A stretch of DNA of 64,000 bases from Lolium rigidum (GCF_022539505.1 NC_061514.1:252018124-252082123), one strand, 5' to 3'. Numbered from the stretch's first letter, positions 1-11,598 are shown. Made by a program: numbers and translations. Notes: generated by a model from the letters alone, not told the origin.

Positions 1-839
1 TTTATTCAAACAAAAACAAAAACAAAAGCACACGAGACGCTCCAAGAAAAAGCACATAAGATGTGGCCGAATAAAAATGTAGTTTCAAGAGAAGGAACCT
101 GATAATTTGTCGATGAAGAAGGGGATGCCTTGGGCATCCCCAAGCTTAGACGCTTGAGTCTTCTTGATATATGCAGGGGTGAACCACCGGGTGCATCCCC
201 AAGCTTAGAGCTTTCACTCTCCTTGATCATAGTATATCATCCTCCTCTCTTGACCCTTGAAAACTTCCTCCACACCAAACTCGAAACAACTCATTAGAGG
301 GTTAGTGCATAATAAAAATTAACATGTTCAGAGGTGACACAATCATTCTTAACACTTCTGGACATTGCATAATGCTACTGGACATTAATGGATCAAAGAA
401 ATTCATCCAACATAGCAAAAGAGGCAATGCGAAATAAAAGGCAGAATCTGTCAAAACAGAACAGTCCGTAAAGATGGATTTTATTAGGCCACCAGACCCG
501 CTCAAATGAAAATGCTCAAATTGAATGAAAGTTGCGTACATATCTGAGGATCATGCACGTAAATTGGCATAATTTTCTGAGCTTCCTGCAGGGCAGTGGG
601 CTCGGATTCGTGACAGCAAAGAAATCTGGAACCGCGCAGTAATCCAAATCTAGTACTTACTTTTCTATCAAAGACTTTACTTGGCACAACAAAACATAAA
701 ACTAAGATAAGGAGAGGTTGCTACAGTAGTAAACAACTTCCAAGACACAAATATAAAACAAAGTACTGTAGCAAAATAACACATGGGTTATCTCCCAAGA
801 AGTTCTTTCTTTTTAGCCATTAAGATGGGCTCAGCAGTT

Positions 840-1493
840 TTAATGATGCACTCGCAAGAGATAGTATGTGAAGCAAAAGAGAGCATCAAGAGGCAAATTC
901 AAAACACATTTAAGTCTAACATGCTTCCTATGCATAGGAATCTTGTAAATAAACAAGTTCATGAAGAGCAAAGTAACAAGCATAGGAAGATAAAACAAGT
1001 GTAGCTTCAAAAATTTCAGCACATAGAGAGGCGTTTTAGTAACATGAAAATTTCTACAACCATATTTTCCTCTCTCATAATAACTTTCAGTAGCATCATG
1101 AGCAAACTCAACAATATAACTATCACATAAAGCATTATTATCATGAGTCTCATGCATAAAATTATTACTCTCCACATAAGCATAATCAATTTTATTAGTT
1201 GTAGTGGGAGCAAATTCAACAAAGTGGCTATCATTATTATTCTCATCAAGTGTAGGAGGCATAGTATAATCAAATAAAATTTTCTCCTCAATGCTTGGGG
1301 GACTAAAAATATCATGAAAACCAGCTTCCCCAAGCTTAGAACTTTCTATATCATTAGCAACATTGGTGTTCAAAGCGTTCATACTAATATTACTACCAGC
1401 ATGCAAATAAGATTTCATAGGTTTTTTAATTTTCGCATCAAACAATCCATGTTTTAAATCAGGAAATAGAACAAGAAGCTCATTGTTGTCCAT
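840..1493 (-). CDS. Leader ORF of the family A/B/C elements, unknown protein (217 aa)
   Basis: This reading frame starts about 140 bases inside the primer-binding site, where gag would be expected, and begins MDNNELL. I recognise no gag or enzyme domain. The first half is acidic and contains one copy of a short block ending in MPP. The C-terminal third is strongly hydrophobic (around LKLHLFYLPMLVTLLFMNLF), which would fit one membrane-spanning segment or simply the AT-rich composition. Related copies lie at 4385-5101 (238 aa) and 15903-16627 (frameshifted). The copies differ by whole codons in the MPP block, which hints at coding constraint. Function is unknown; it could also be a non-functional leader. 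Confidence 0.45.
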   Translation of the reverse strand: MDNNELLVLFPDLKHGLFDAKIKKPMKSYLHAGSNISMNALNTNVANDIESSKLGEAGFHDIFSPPSIEEKILFDYTMPPTLDENNNDSHFVEFAPTTTNKIDYAYVESNNFMHETHDNNALCDSYIVEFAHDATESYYERGKYGCRNFHVTKTPLYVLKFLKLHLFYLPMLVTLLFMNLFIYKIPMHRKHVRLKCVLNLPLDALFCFTYYLLRVHH

Positions 1494-1629
1494 TATGCCA
1501 AACTAGTGTAAACAAGAAACAAAAAGATGCAATTGCAGGATCTAAAGGAAATAGCTTCGAGCACACGCACAACGGCGCCAGAAAAATACTTTACCTGGGA
1601 CCGAAGTATGAGTACCTTTTACCTTTCCT

Positions 1630-1646
1630 CCCCGGCAACGGCGCCA
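1630..1646 (-). other. Primer-binding site, tRNA-Asp type (element A)
   Basis: The plus strand reads CCCCGGCAACGGCGCCA, the 3' end of plant tRNA-Asp including CCA. The minus strand therefore gives the complementary primer-binding site TGGCGCCGTTGCCGGGG, ten bases inside the LTR end at 1657. This fixes the element's orientation. Confidence 0.85.
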
Positions 1647-1656
1647 GAAAAGTGCT

Positions 1657-3411
1657 TGATGTCTACGTTCCCCCTCCTTTCCTGTAGACAGTGTTGGGCC
1701 TCCAAGTGCAGAGGTTTGTAGAACAGCAGCAAGTTTCCCTTAAGTGGATACCCAAGGTTTATCGAACTCGGGGAGGAAGAGGTCAAAGATATCCCTCTCA
1801 TGCAACCCTGCAACCACAAAGCAAGAAGTCTCTTGTGTCCCCAACACACCTAATAGGTGCACTAGTTCGGCGAAGAGATAGTGAAATACGAGGTGGTATA
1901 AATAAGTATGAGCAGTAGCAACGGTGCCAGAAAAGTGCTTGGCGTGTAGTTGATGGTGGTGGTATTGCGGCAGAGTAACGCTGATAGAAACGAGTAAACA
2001 AGCGAGTAGTAACGCGAGTAGTAGTAACGCAGCAGTAGTAGACAAGCAGTAGTAACTCAGCAGTATTTAGGAACAAGGCCTAGGGTATAGACTTTCACTA
2101 GTGGACACTCTCAACATCGATCACATAACGGAACAGATAAATGCATACTCTACACTTTTGTTGGATGATGAACACATTGCGTAGGATTACACGAACCCTC
2201 AATGCCGGAGTTAACAAGCTCCACAATAATGCTCATGTTTAAGTAACCTTTAGTGTAAGATAGATCAACGAGACTAAACCAAGTACTAGCATAGCATGCA
2301 CACTTGTCACCTTCATGCATATGTAGGAGGAATAGATCACATCAATATTATCATAGCAATAGTTAACTCCATAATCTACAAGAGATCATGATCATAGCAT
2401 AAACCAAGTACTAACACGGTGCACGCATCGTCACCTTTGCACACATGCGGGAGGAATAAACTACTTTAATAACAAATCACTAGAGTAGCACATGGATAAA
2501 TTGTGATACAACATGCTGCAATCTTAAAGAGATATAAATAAGCACCTCACTATGCCATTCAACGAGTGAATAAGTATTCTGTGAAATCTAGCCTAAGAGA
2601 CCCACACGGTGCACACACTCGTCACCTTTACACACGTGGGACGAGGAGTCTCCGGAGATCACATAAGTAAAACTCACTTGACTAGCATAATGACATCTAG
2701 ATTACAAGCATCATCATATGAATCTCAATCATGTAAGGCAGCTCATGAGATTATTGTATTGACACACATAGGAGAGAGATGAACCACATAGCTACCGGTA
2801 CAGCCCCGAGCCTCGATGGAGAACTACTCCCTCCTCATGGGAGCAGCAGCGGTGATGAAGATGGCGGTGGAGATGGCAGCGGTGTCGATGGAGAAGCCTT
2901 CGGGGGCACTTCCCCGCTCCGGCAGCGTGCCGGAACGGAGATCCTGTCCCCGGATCTTGGCTTCGCGATGGCGGCGGCTGCGGCGGGTTTACGTGGGTTT
3001 CGTCAATTGGTATCGGGTTTTCTGGTCCAGGGGCTTTATATAGGCGAAGAGGCGGCGCAGGAAGGTCGAAGGGCTGGCCAAACCCTAGGGGGGCGCGGGC
3101 CACCCCTAGGCCGCGCCAGGGTGTGGTCTGGTGGCCCTCTCCCCCTTCTCTGGCCCTTCTCGTGTGTTCTGGATGCTTCCGGGTAAAATAGGAACTTTGG
3201 CGTTGATTTCGTCCGATTCCGAGAATATTTCGTTACTAGGATTTCTGAAACCAAAAACAGCAGAAAACGAGAGCTGGCACTTCGGCATCTTGTTAATAGG
3301 TTAGTTCCGGAAAATGCACGAATATGACATAAAGTGTGCATATAACATGTAGATAACATCAATAATGTGGCATGGAACACAAGAAATTATCGATACGTTG
3401 GAGACGTATCA
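1657..3411 (-). repeat. 5' LTR of element A (1755 bp)
   Basis: The LTR begins TGATGTCTACG and ends GAGACGTATCA, matching the boundaries of the other four copies of this LTR in the window. It is about 50-90 bp longer than the other copies, mostly through short expansions of GTAGTAACGC-like motifs near 1975-2060. ORFs in its GC-rich right part (about 2779-3190) are non-conserved by-products of composition. The right end lies directly at the N gap, so the flanking duplication cannot be checked. Confidence 0.85.
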
Positions 3412-3511
3412 NNNNNNNNNNNNNNNNNNNNNNNNNNNNNNNNNNNNNNNNNNNNNNNNNNNNNNNNNNNNNNNNNNNNNNNNNNNNNNNNNNNNNNNNN
3501 NNNNNNNNNNN
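3412..3511. other. Assembly gap (100 N)
   Basis: Exactly 100 N, the usual placeholder for a gap of unknown size. The left side is the end of an LTR and the right side is the middle of a different LTR, so the order of the two flanks is not supported by sequence. Confidence 0.99.
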
Positions 3512-3841
3512 GGACCACCAAGTATCCGTGCACCCCGTACGGATCATGGGTGGATCGGCTCTTTGAGCCGATTCACGGGATTACCCGAGAGCCGATCGAG
3601 CCTCGTATTTAACGTTTACATGTATGCCTCCGCGAGAAACTAAGCGAGGCATCCTCATCACCTTCCCCGACCAGTGTATAGGTCAGGTGGCACGCCCTTG
3701 CACTTCGCAACGCCGCGTGTGACCAGAAGAGCATTGCGGGCCGTCGCTCGGAGGGGTCTCAGCCAGCCGCAGCTCTAGGCTCTTCCCGGCTCTACGGTGT
3801 TGACAAGGCCGCTGCCCGCCGGTGGGTTTTGGCAGTCAACA
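3512..3841 (+). repeat. LTR fragment related to the LTR of element E, opposite orientation
   Basis: The reverse complement of this block starts TGTTGACTGCC and follows the first 330 bases of the element E 5' LTR (59422-59750): the CCCACCGGCGGGCAGCG motif, the CCACCTGACCTATAC motif and the GGCTCAAAGAGCC hairpin are all shared. The rest of the LTR is in or beyond the gap. It is inserted into the internal region of element B, breaking it at 3842. Confidence 0.75.
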
Positions 3842-4384
3842 GAGGGTTAGTGCACAATAAAAATTAACATGTTCAGAGGTGACACAATCATTCTTAACAC
3901 TTCTGTACATTGCACAAAGCTACTGGACATTAATGGATCAAAGAAATTCATCCAACATAGCAAAAGAGGCAATGCGAAATAAAAGGCAGAATCTGTCAAA
4001 ACAGAACAGTCCGTAAAGATGGATTTTATTGAGGCACCAGACTTGCTCAAATGAAAATGCCCAAATTGAATGAAAGTTGCGTACATATCTGAGGATCACG
4101 CACGTAAATTGGCAAATTTTTCTGAGCTACCTACAGAGAGGCAGGTCGAAATTCGTGACAACAAAGAAATCTGTTTCTGCGCAGTAATCCAAATCTAGTA
4201 TTTACTTTACTATCAAAGACTTTACTTGGCACAACAAAACACAAAACTAAGATAAGGAGAGGTTGCTACAGTAGTAAACAACTTCCAAGACACAAATATA
4301 AAACAAAGTACTGTAGCAAAATAACACATGGGTTATCTCCCAAGAAGTTCTTTCTTTTTAGCCATTAAGATGGGCTCAGCAGTT

Positions 4385-5101
4385 TTAATGATGCACTCGC
4401 AAGAAATAGTATTTGAAGCAAAAGAGAGCATCAAGAGGAAAATTCAAAACACATTTAAGTCTAACATGCTTCCTATGCATAGGAATCTTGTAAGTAAACA
4501 AGTTCATGAAGAGCAAAGTAACAAGCATAGGAAGATAAAACAAGTGTAGCTTCAAAAATTTCAGCACATAGAGAGGTGTTTTAGTAACATGAAAATTTCT
4601 ACAACCATATTTTCCTCTCTCATAATAACTTTCAGTAGCAACATGAGCAAACTCAACAATATAACTATCACATAAAGCATTCTTATCATGAGTCTCATGC
4701 ATAAAATTATTACTCTCCACATAGGCATAATCAATTCTATTAGTTGTAGTGGGAGCAAATTCAACAAAGTAGCTATCTTTATTATTCTCATGAAGTGTAG
4801 GAGGCATAGTATAATCACAACAAAATTTACTCTCCATAGTAGGTGGCAACAAAAGACCACTATCATTATAATCATCATAAATAGGAGGTAAAGTATCATC
4901 AAAGAAAATTTTCTCCTCAATGCTTGGGGGACTAAAAAGATCATGAAAACCAGCTTCCCCAAGCTTAGAATTTTCCATATCATTAGCAACAATGGTATTC
5001 AAAGTATTCATGCTAATATGTTCCATGGGATTTTTAATTTTCGCATCAAACCATCCATGTCTTAAATCAGGAAATAGAATAAGATGCTCATTCTTGTCCA
5101 T
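4385..5101 (-). CDS. Leader ORF, second copy (238 aa), unknown protein
   Basis: This copy is collinear with the ORF at 840-1493 and is uninterrupted. It begins MDKNEHLILF and ends in the same hydrophobic tail. Relative to copy A it lacks a short block near residue 27 and carries an additional acidic MPP-type repeat around residues 75-100, so it differs by codon multiples. It lies directly downstream of the element B primer site. No known domain was recognised; a membrane-associated accessory protein or a decayed gag replacement are both possible. Confidence 0.45.
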   Translation of the reverse strand: MDKNEHLILFPDLRHGWFDAKIKNPMEHISMNTLNTIVANDMENSKLGEAGFHDLFSPPSIEEKIFFDDTLPPIYDDYNDSGLLLPPTMESKFCCDYTMPPTLHENNKDSYFVEFAPTTTNRIDYAYVESNNFMHETHDKNALCDSYIVEFAHVATESYYERGKYGCRNFHVTKTPLYVLKFLKLHLFYLPMLVTLLFMNLFTYKIPMHRKHVRLKCVLNFPLDALFCFKYYFLRVHH

Positions 5102-5233
5102 TATGCCAAACTAGTGTAAACAAGAAACAAAAAGATGCAATTGCAGGATCTAAAGGAAATAGCTTCGAGTACTTACAACGGCGAAAATAGCTTAGTAGCC
5201 GAGATCCGGAGTGTGAGTACCTTTTCCTTTCCT

Positions 5234-5249
5234 CCCCGGCAACGGCGCC
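5234..5249 (-). other. Primer-binding site of element B, interrupted at the CCA end
   Basis: The site matches the tRNA-Asp 3' end but reads GGCGCCGAG where the other copies read GGCGCCAG, so one extra G splits the pairing at the primer's 3' terminus. The change falls in a CAG trinucleotide, like many other differences in this window, and may be a consensus error. Confidence 0.7.
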
Positions 5250-5261
5250 GAGAAAATAGCT

Positions 5262-8200
5262 TGATGTCTACGGGAGCTTCTATTCTTGTAGACAGTGTTG
5301 GGCCTCCAAGAGCGAGAGGTTTGTAGAACAGCGGCAAGTTTCCCTTAAGTGGATCACCCAAGGTTTATCGAACTCGGGGAGGAAGAGGTCAAAGATATCC
5401 CTCTCATGCAACCCTGCAACCACAAAGCAAGAAGTCTCTTGTGTCCCCAACACACATAATAGGTGCACTAGTTCGGCGAAGAGATAGTGAAATACGAGGT
5501 GGTATGAATGAATATGAGCGAGTAGTAACGGCGCCGAGAAAATTGCTTGTCTGGCGTGTAGTTGATGGTGGTAATATGGTAGCGATAGTAACGCAGATAA
5601 AACGAGTAAACAAGCAGCGATAGCGATATTTAGGAACAAGGCCTAGGGAATAGACTTTCACTAGTGGACACTCTCAACTTTGATCACATAACGGAATAGA
5701 TAGATGCATACTCTACACTCTTTTGTTGGATGATGAACACCATTGCGTAGGATTACACGAACCCTCAATGCCGGAGTTAACAAGCTCCACAATTCAATGT
5801 TCATATTTAAATAACCTTAGAGTGCATGAAAGATCAACACGACTAAACCAAGTACTAACACGAGCATGCACATCTGTCACCTTCACACTATGTAGGAGGA
5901 ATAGATCACATCAATACCATCATAGCAATAGTTAACTTCATAATCTACAAGAGATCATAATCATAGCCTACGCCAAGTACTAACACGGATGCACACACTT
6001 GTCACCATTACACCGTGCGGGAGGAATAAAACTACTTTAATAACATCACTAGAGTAGCACATAGATAAATTGTGATACAAAACACATTGCAATCATAAAG
6101 AGATATAAATAAGCACTTCACTACGCCATTCATAACGGTGAATAAGTATTACGTGAAATATAGCCTAAGAGACCCACACGGTGCACACGCTTGTCACCTT
6201 TACACACGTGGGACAAGGAGTCTCCGGAGATCACATAAGTAAAACTCACTTGACTAGCATAATGACATCTAGATTACAAGCATCATCATATGAATCTCAG
6301 TCATGTAAGGCAGCTCATGAGATTATTGTATTGAAGTACATAGGAGAGAGATGAACCACATAGCTACCGGTACAGCCCCGAGCCTCGATGGAGAACTACT
6401 CCCTCCTCATGGGAGACAACAGCGTTGATGAAGATGACGGTGGTGTCGATGGAGGAGCCTTCCGGGGGCACTTCCCCGTCTCGGCGGCGTGTGATGTCTA
6501 CGGGAGCTTCTATTCTTGTAGACAGTGTTGGGCCTCCAAGAGCAGAGGTTTGTAGAACAGCAGCAAGTTTCCCTTAAGTGGATCACCCAAGGTTTATCGA
6601 ACTCAGGGAGGAAGAGGTCAAAGATATCCCTCTCATGCAACCCCGCAACCACAAAGCAAGAAGTCTCTTGTGTCCCCAACACACCTAATAGGTGCACTAG
6701 TTCGGCGAAGAGATAGTGAAATACGAGGTGGTATGAATGAATATGAGCGGTAGTAACGCAGCGAGTAGTAACGCGATAGAAACGAGTAAACAAGCAGCGA
6801 TAGCGTATTTAGGAACAAGGCCTAGGGAATAGACTTTCACTAGTGGACACTCTCAACATTGATCACATAACGAGAATAGATAAATGCATACCCTACACTC
6901 TTGTTGGATGATGAACACATTGCGTAGGATTACACGAACCCTCAATGCCGGAGTTAACAAGCTCCACAATTCAATGTTCATATTTAAATAACCTTAGAGT
7001 GCAAGAAAGATCAACACGACTAAACCAAGTACTAACATAGCATGCACCTTTGTCACCTTCACACTATGTAGGAGGAATAGATCACATCAATACTATCATA
7101 GCAATAATTAACTTCACAATCTACAAGAGATCATGATCATAGCATACGCCAAGTACTAACACGGATGCACACACTTGTCACCATTACACCGTGTAGGAGG
7201 AATAAAACTACTTTAATAACATTGCTAGAGTAGCACATAGATAAATTGTGATACAAAACACATTGCAATCATAAAGAGATATAAATAAGCACTTCACTAC
7301 GCCATTCATAACGGTGAGTAAGTATTACGTGAAATATAGCCTAAGAGACCCACACGGTGCACACACTGTCACCTTTACACACGTGGGACAAGGAGTCTCC
7401 GGAGATCACATAAGTAAAACTCACTTGACTAGCACAATGACATCTAGATTACAAGCATCATCATATGAATCTCAATCATGTACGGCAGCTCATGAGATTA
7501 TTGTATTGAAGTACATAGGAGAGAGATGAACCACATAGCTACCGGTACAGCCCCGAGCCTCGATGGAGAACTACTCCCTCCTCATGGGAGCGGCAGCGGT
7601 GATGAAGATGGCGGTGGAGATGGCAGCGGTGTCGATGGAGAAGCCTTCCGGGGGCACTTCCCCGCTCCGGCAGGGTGCCGGAACAGAGACTCCTGTCCCC
7701 AGATCTTGGCTTCGCGATGGCGGCGGCTCTGGAAGGTTTCTGTGGGTTTCGTCCTTCGTAATAGGGTTTTCGTGACGGAGGCTTTAAATAGGCGGAAGGG
7801 CAGCCTCGGAGGGTCGAAGAGGCGGCGGCACCATAGGGCGGCGCGGCCAGGGCCTGGGCCGCGCCGGCCTATGGTCTGGGGGCCCAGTGCCCCCCCTCTG
7901 GTCCCTCTCGTGTGTTCCGGATGCTTCGGTGAAAATAGGAACACTGGGTCTTGATTTCGTCCGATTCAGAGAATATTTCGTTACTAGGATTTACTGAAAC
8001 CAAAAACAGCGAGAAAACGAGGAGCGGCACTTCGGCATCTTGTTAATAGGTTAGTTCCAGAAAATGCATAAATATGATATAAAGTGCGTATAAAACATGT
8101 AGATATCATCAATAATGTGGCATGGAACATAAGAAATTATCGATACGTCAGAGACGTATCAGCGTGCCGGAACAGAGACTCCTGTCCCCCAGATCTTGGC

Positions 8201-8652
8201 TTCGCGATGGCGGCGGCTCTGGAAGGTTTCTCGTACCGTGGCTTTTTCGTCTCGAGGTTTTAGGTCTGGGGGCTTCTTATAGGCGAAGAGGCGGCGTCAG
8301 AGGGTCGAAGAGGCGGCGACACCATAGGGTGGCGCGGGCCACCCCGAGCCGCGCCGGCCTATGGTCCCGTGGGCCTGTGCCCCCCTCTACGGCGGTTCTC
8401 GGGTGTTCCGGATGCTTCCGGGCAAAATAGGATGCTTGGGTCTTGATTTCGTCCCATTCGAGAATATTTCGTTACTAGGATTTACTGAAACCAAAAACAG
8501 CGAGAAAACGAGAACCGGCCCTTCGGCATCTCGTCAATAGGTTAGTTCCGGAAAACGCATAATAATGACATATAATGTGCATAAAACATGTAGATATCAT
8601 CAATAATGTGGCATGGAACATAAGAAATTATCGATACGTTGGAGACGTATCA
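5262..8652 (-). repeat. 5' LTR of element B, interrupted by a nested solo LTR
   Basis: The outer LTR runs 5262-6491 and resumes at 8162-8652. The two parts join smoothly when the nested copy (6492-8161) and one GCGTG duplication are removed, as judged against the LTR at 16788-18489. Termini are TGATGTC and GACGTATCA. Without the insertion the LTR would be about 1.7 kb, the family norm. Confidence 0.85.
6492..8161 (-). mobile_element. Solo LTR nested in an LTR of the same family (TSD GCGTG)
   Basis: A 1670 bp LTR with termini TGATGTC and GACGTATCA is flanked by the 5-base direct repeat GCGTG at 6487-6491 and 8162-8166. No internal region remains, so this is the product of recombination between the two LTRs of a former full element that had inserted into the LTR of element B. 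It lacks the internal primer-site-like motif found in the other copies near position 260 of the LTR. Confidence 0.9.
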
Positions 8653-9284
8653 GGGAGCCGCTCTTGAAAGTCTGGTTGACGAGGTAGTTAGAGTACCCAC
8701 TATCATTCGTTGACAACAAGAAACACCTCTCAAAATAATTTTACTCCTGTTTTACAAATGAAAAAGCTCTAGCACATGTTAATCCCTGCTTTCCTCTGCG
8801 AAGGGTCAATCTTTTACTTTTACATTGTGTCTCCATCCTTTCTTTGAGCACCTTCTTGAGAGCACAATTGTCATTCTTAGTATAATATGCTTGTCCCAAA
8901 ATGTGATTAACTGTGGTATAACTTTGATGCTTTTATCTTTGATAATCTCTACTTCCAGCCTTCCCATGAACTTCAAAGGTGCCTGAGCATTTATGTTTTG
9001 TTGTACAAATACGGGCAAGCGAGATACCACTTTATCATATCCTTCTATGAACATTGCAATCCTGCTGATAGACATGATTCATGATGCTTATTATTAATTT
9101 GTTGGTACCTTTTCCATGATTGACATAGCTATTAGATGATTTTATTTGCATGTATCTTATTATGAATTGCTTAAGTACTTGCCGTATCATGAGAATATTT
9201 ACATCATATGAACAAATGTGTTCGTGAAAGTTCTTTTATCGCACTCAGTTGTTAACTGAATTGCTTGAGGACAAGCAATAAGCT

Positions 9285-9299
9285 AAGCTTGGAGGGAGT
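9285..9299 (+). other. Polypurine tract
   Basis: AAGCTTGGAGGGAGT directly precedes the LTR start TGATACGTCC. It is the plus-strand DNA synthesis primer of the element and fixes the orientation as plus. Confidence 0.8.
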
Positions 9300-10702
9300 T
9301 GATACGTCCAAAGCGTATCTACTTTCCCGAACACTTTTGCTATTGTTTTGCCTCTACTTTGTGTATTTTGGATACAACTAACACGGACTAACGCCGTTTT
9401 CAGTGAAATTGCTGCGGTGTCTCGTTTTTGTGCAGAAATCCAACTTTCAGGAAAATCCCCGGAATTAATGCCCAAGGGCTTATTTTTCCAGAAGATTCAC
9501 GGAGCCAGAAGGACAAGCCAGGGGGGCCCACAGCCCCCACGCCATGGGCCGGCGCGGCCTAGGAGGGGGGCGCGCTGCCCTATGGTGAGGCCCCCTCGGC
9601 CTGCCTCCGACGCCCTCCTTTCGACTACTTAACGCCTTCGACCTAAAAACGCACGGGGGGTTAGACGAAATCGCCAGAAGACATCCAGAACGCCGCCACC
9701 ATCGCGAAACTCCGTCTCGGGACCAAAAACTCCGTTCTGGCACTCCGCCGGGACGGGGAATTGGAGGAGATCATCGCCATCATCACCACCGACGCCTCTC
9801 CATCGACCAGCCATGTTTCCCCCATCCATGTGTGAGTAATTCCCACGTTGTAGGCTGAAGGGGATGGTAGGGATTGGATGAGATTGGTCATGTAATAGCA
9901 TAAGATTGTTAGCGCATAGTGCCTAGTGTCCGTAATTGGTACTTTTATGATATTGTTGCAACTTGTTATCCTTAATGCTTGTCACTAGGGCCCGAGTGCC
10001 ATGATCGCAGATCTGAACATGTTATCAATTCATGATGATATTCATTGCTTTATGATCTTACCTGCAAGTTGTATACACGTATTGTTGTCCGGAATCCGAG
10101 GCCCCAAAGTGACAGAAATTGGGACAACCGGAGGGGAAGGCGGTGATATGAGGATCACATGTGTTCACGGAGTGTTAATGCTTTGCTCCGGTGCTCTATT
10201 AAAAGGAGTACCTTAATTTCCGATAGATTCCCTAGAGGCCCGGCTGCCACAGGCTGGTAGGACAAAAGATGTTGTGCAAGTTTCTCATTGCGAGCACGTA
10301 CGACTAAATATGGAACACATGCCTATTGATTGATTAGTACTTGGATACCGTTTTATTACTATACTGCAAATGCCCTACCTTGATTGTTACATGAGTTTCT
10401 CTCATCCATGCAACGCCGTTCATCCATCCCTCCGCCTACGGTATTTTAATCCTGCTATTTACTATAATCACTTCTTGTTGTCTTTGTTACACTGCTTGCT
10501 TGATATTTCACCACTCTCTACTGCTATAAAGCTGTTACTCTTGATAAACTCTTGCGAGCAAGTCCGTTTCCAGTGCGGCTGAATTGACAACTCCATTTGT
10601 TAAGGCTTACAAGTATTCTTTGGCTCCCCTTGTGTCGAATCAATAAATTGGGTTTTACTTCCCTCGAAGACTGTTGCGATCCCCTATACTTGTGGGTCAT
10701 CA
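9300..10702 (+). repeat. 3' LTR of plus-strand Gypsy element (1403 bp)
   Basis: The LTR starts TGATACGTCCAAAGCG after the polypurine tract and ends CTTGTGGGTCATCA. A GC-rich stretch at 9500-9800 is typical of the promoter/leader part of such LTRs; the ORFs there are not conserved coding. It is inserted in Copia pol sequence, which continues at 10703. Confidence 0.8.
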
Positions 10703-10763
10703 GCAGCCAAGGAAGGAGAAGGCGCTCCTCGCAGATGTCGACGACAAGCCGGCCCTTCTGTAG
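10703..10763 (+). pseudogene. C-terminal tail of a Copia polyprotein
   Basis: The frame QPRKEKALLADVDDKPALL ends with TAG at 10761-10763, about 20 bases before a polypurine tract and a TGTTAG LTR start, which is the normal place for the end of a Copia pol ORF. Everything upstream has been displaced by the Gypsy LTR at 9300-10702. The identification is by position and LTR type rather than by a catalytic domain. Confidence 0.55.
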
Positions 10764-10783
10764 GTCGTGATTTAGGGGGAGAT

Positions 10784-11148
10784 TGTTAGAAATAAACCAC
10801 GCCATGTCCAGCGTGTGCGTGGGTAAGTCTAGGTTCGTGAGTTTATGTTTGTTTCTGCGTCGTTGTTTAGGTAGCATCTAAACACTGGTGTGGCCACGTT
10901 CAGGTCAGGTCGTGTCAGCCGATTTGTGGCTAGGTCTTCAGTAGTGCGGCGATGGAGACACGAAGCTGTGTGCGCAAGCTTCGTGGTCAAGGTGGTGACA
11001 AGGTCTCCCGCATGAGCTGGGAGGGATCTGATCCGGGTGATCATGTTCGGTTTGTTGGAGTACGGCCGCGTCGTGCGTGCGCGTGGCGAGCGGCGGAGCG
11101 TGAGGAAGTGGGCAACGTGAGTACACGCGCATGTGTGCTGGCCTGGTA
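10784..11148 (+). repeat. Left part of a Copia 3' LTR
   Basis: The tract TTTAGGGGGAGAT (10771-10783) is a Copia-type polypurine tract and is followed by TGTTAGAAATAAACC, a typical Copia LTR start. The LTR is broken at about 11148 by a LINE insertion; the tentative remainder is at 20028-20171. Confidence 0.65.
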
Positions 11149-11271
11149 TTTTTTTCGAAATGGGGAGTATCACCCCGGCTTCTGCATCATGATGATGCAC
11201 ACGGCCATTTATTAAAAACAGGTTTAGTACAAGTTTTACAACTCAAGCATCGGCAAGGATTGATACAAAAA

Positions 11272-11598
11272 TCAACCAGCGAAAAACACAAACTCTCGGG
11301 AGTAACCATCAAAGTAATCTCCTATTATGACGCGGCCAGCCGGCACCGAGATATCTGAGCGACCATCTGGAGCCGTGTGCATCCAGAAAACATGGCATCC
11401 CGCTGTCCCTCCGGCGACAGGAGAGCCCAAAGCTGGACCCAATGAGACACCATATGGATAACCTGCAAGAAATGAATTTTTTTTGTTAAAGATAATATCA
11501 TTTCTGGCCCTCCATATAGACCAACATAAGGCAGAAACCCCAATCCGGATAAAAGCCTTAGATTGTGTATCTACACCATTCAACCAATTACCAAACAT
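11272..11598 (-). pseudogene. LINE 1 ORF2, C-terminal segment
   Basis: The frame starting MFGNWLNGVD and containing ALCWSIWRARNDIIFN continues the zinc-binding domain encoded at 18495-19002, with the complete element C between them. After the NKK motif the frame must shift (near a CTGCAAG at about 11463) to continue into FLQVIHMV and the C-terminal stop, so the ORF is broken. The product would be the distal part of the LINE reverse-transcriptase polyprotein. It is non-functional here. Confidence 0.75.

Larger units (their letters stand above)
1..3411 (-). mobile_element. Element A: right part of a minus-strand non-autonomous Gypsy-type element
   Basis: Bases 1-1656 match the internal region of the complete element C (about 15067-16787) almost base for base, and bases 1657-3411 are the same type of LTR. 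Because the primer-binding site lies immediately left of this LTR, the LTR is the 5' LTR of an element read on the minus strand; its 3' LTR lies outside the window. The internal part carries one short ORF and no recognisable protease, reverse transcriptase or integrase, so it would need proteins from another element. Clade assignment to Gypsy (Athila-like) rests on the tRNA-Asp-type primer site and general resemblance to Pooideae elements. Confidence 0.85.
3842..8652 (-). mobile_element. Element B: minus-strand non-autonomous Gypsy-type element, 3' part missing
   Basis: Bases 3842-5261 repeat the internal region seen at 301-1656 and 15361-16787, followed by a primer-binding site and a 5' LTR (5262-8652) that carries a nested solo LTR. 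The 3' two-thirds of the internal region and the 3' LTR are absent, replaced by the LTR fragment at 3512-3841 and the gap. It belongs to the same family as elements A and C. The sequence right of its LTR (GGGAG) belongs to a different, plus-strand Gypsy element, so B probably inserted into that element. Confidence 0.8.
8653..10702 (+). mobile_element. 3' end of a plus-strand Gypsy element
   Basis: Bases 8653-9299 are an AT-rich internal tail without a convincing ORF, followed by a polypurine tract and a 3' LTR. The sequence before the tract (TTGAGGACAAGCAATAAGC) is of a kind I recall from Triticeae Gypsy elements. The left part was probably separated by insertion of element B, whose LTR ends at 8652. 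The short minus-strand ORF at 8806-9075 has no recognisable motif and is probably chance. Confidence 0.75.

Noticed and set aside
302..541. Small minus-strand ORF repeated at 302-541, 3847-4086 and 15364-15603 (79 aa)
   Set aside because: It is conserved only because the DNA copies are nearly identical; no indel or codon pattern indicates coding, unlike the leader ORF.
2779..3186. GC-rich ORFs such as 2779-3186, 7526-7954 and 17878-18366 as genes
   Set aside because: They lie in LTR promoter/leader regions, occur on both strands and change frame between copies.
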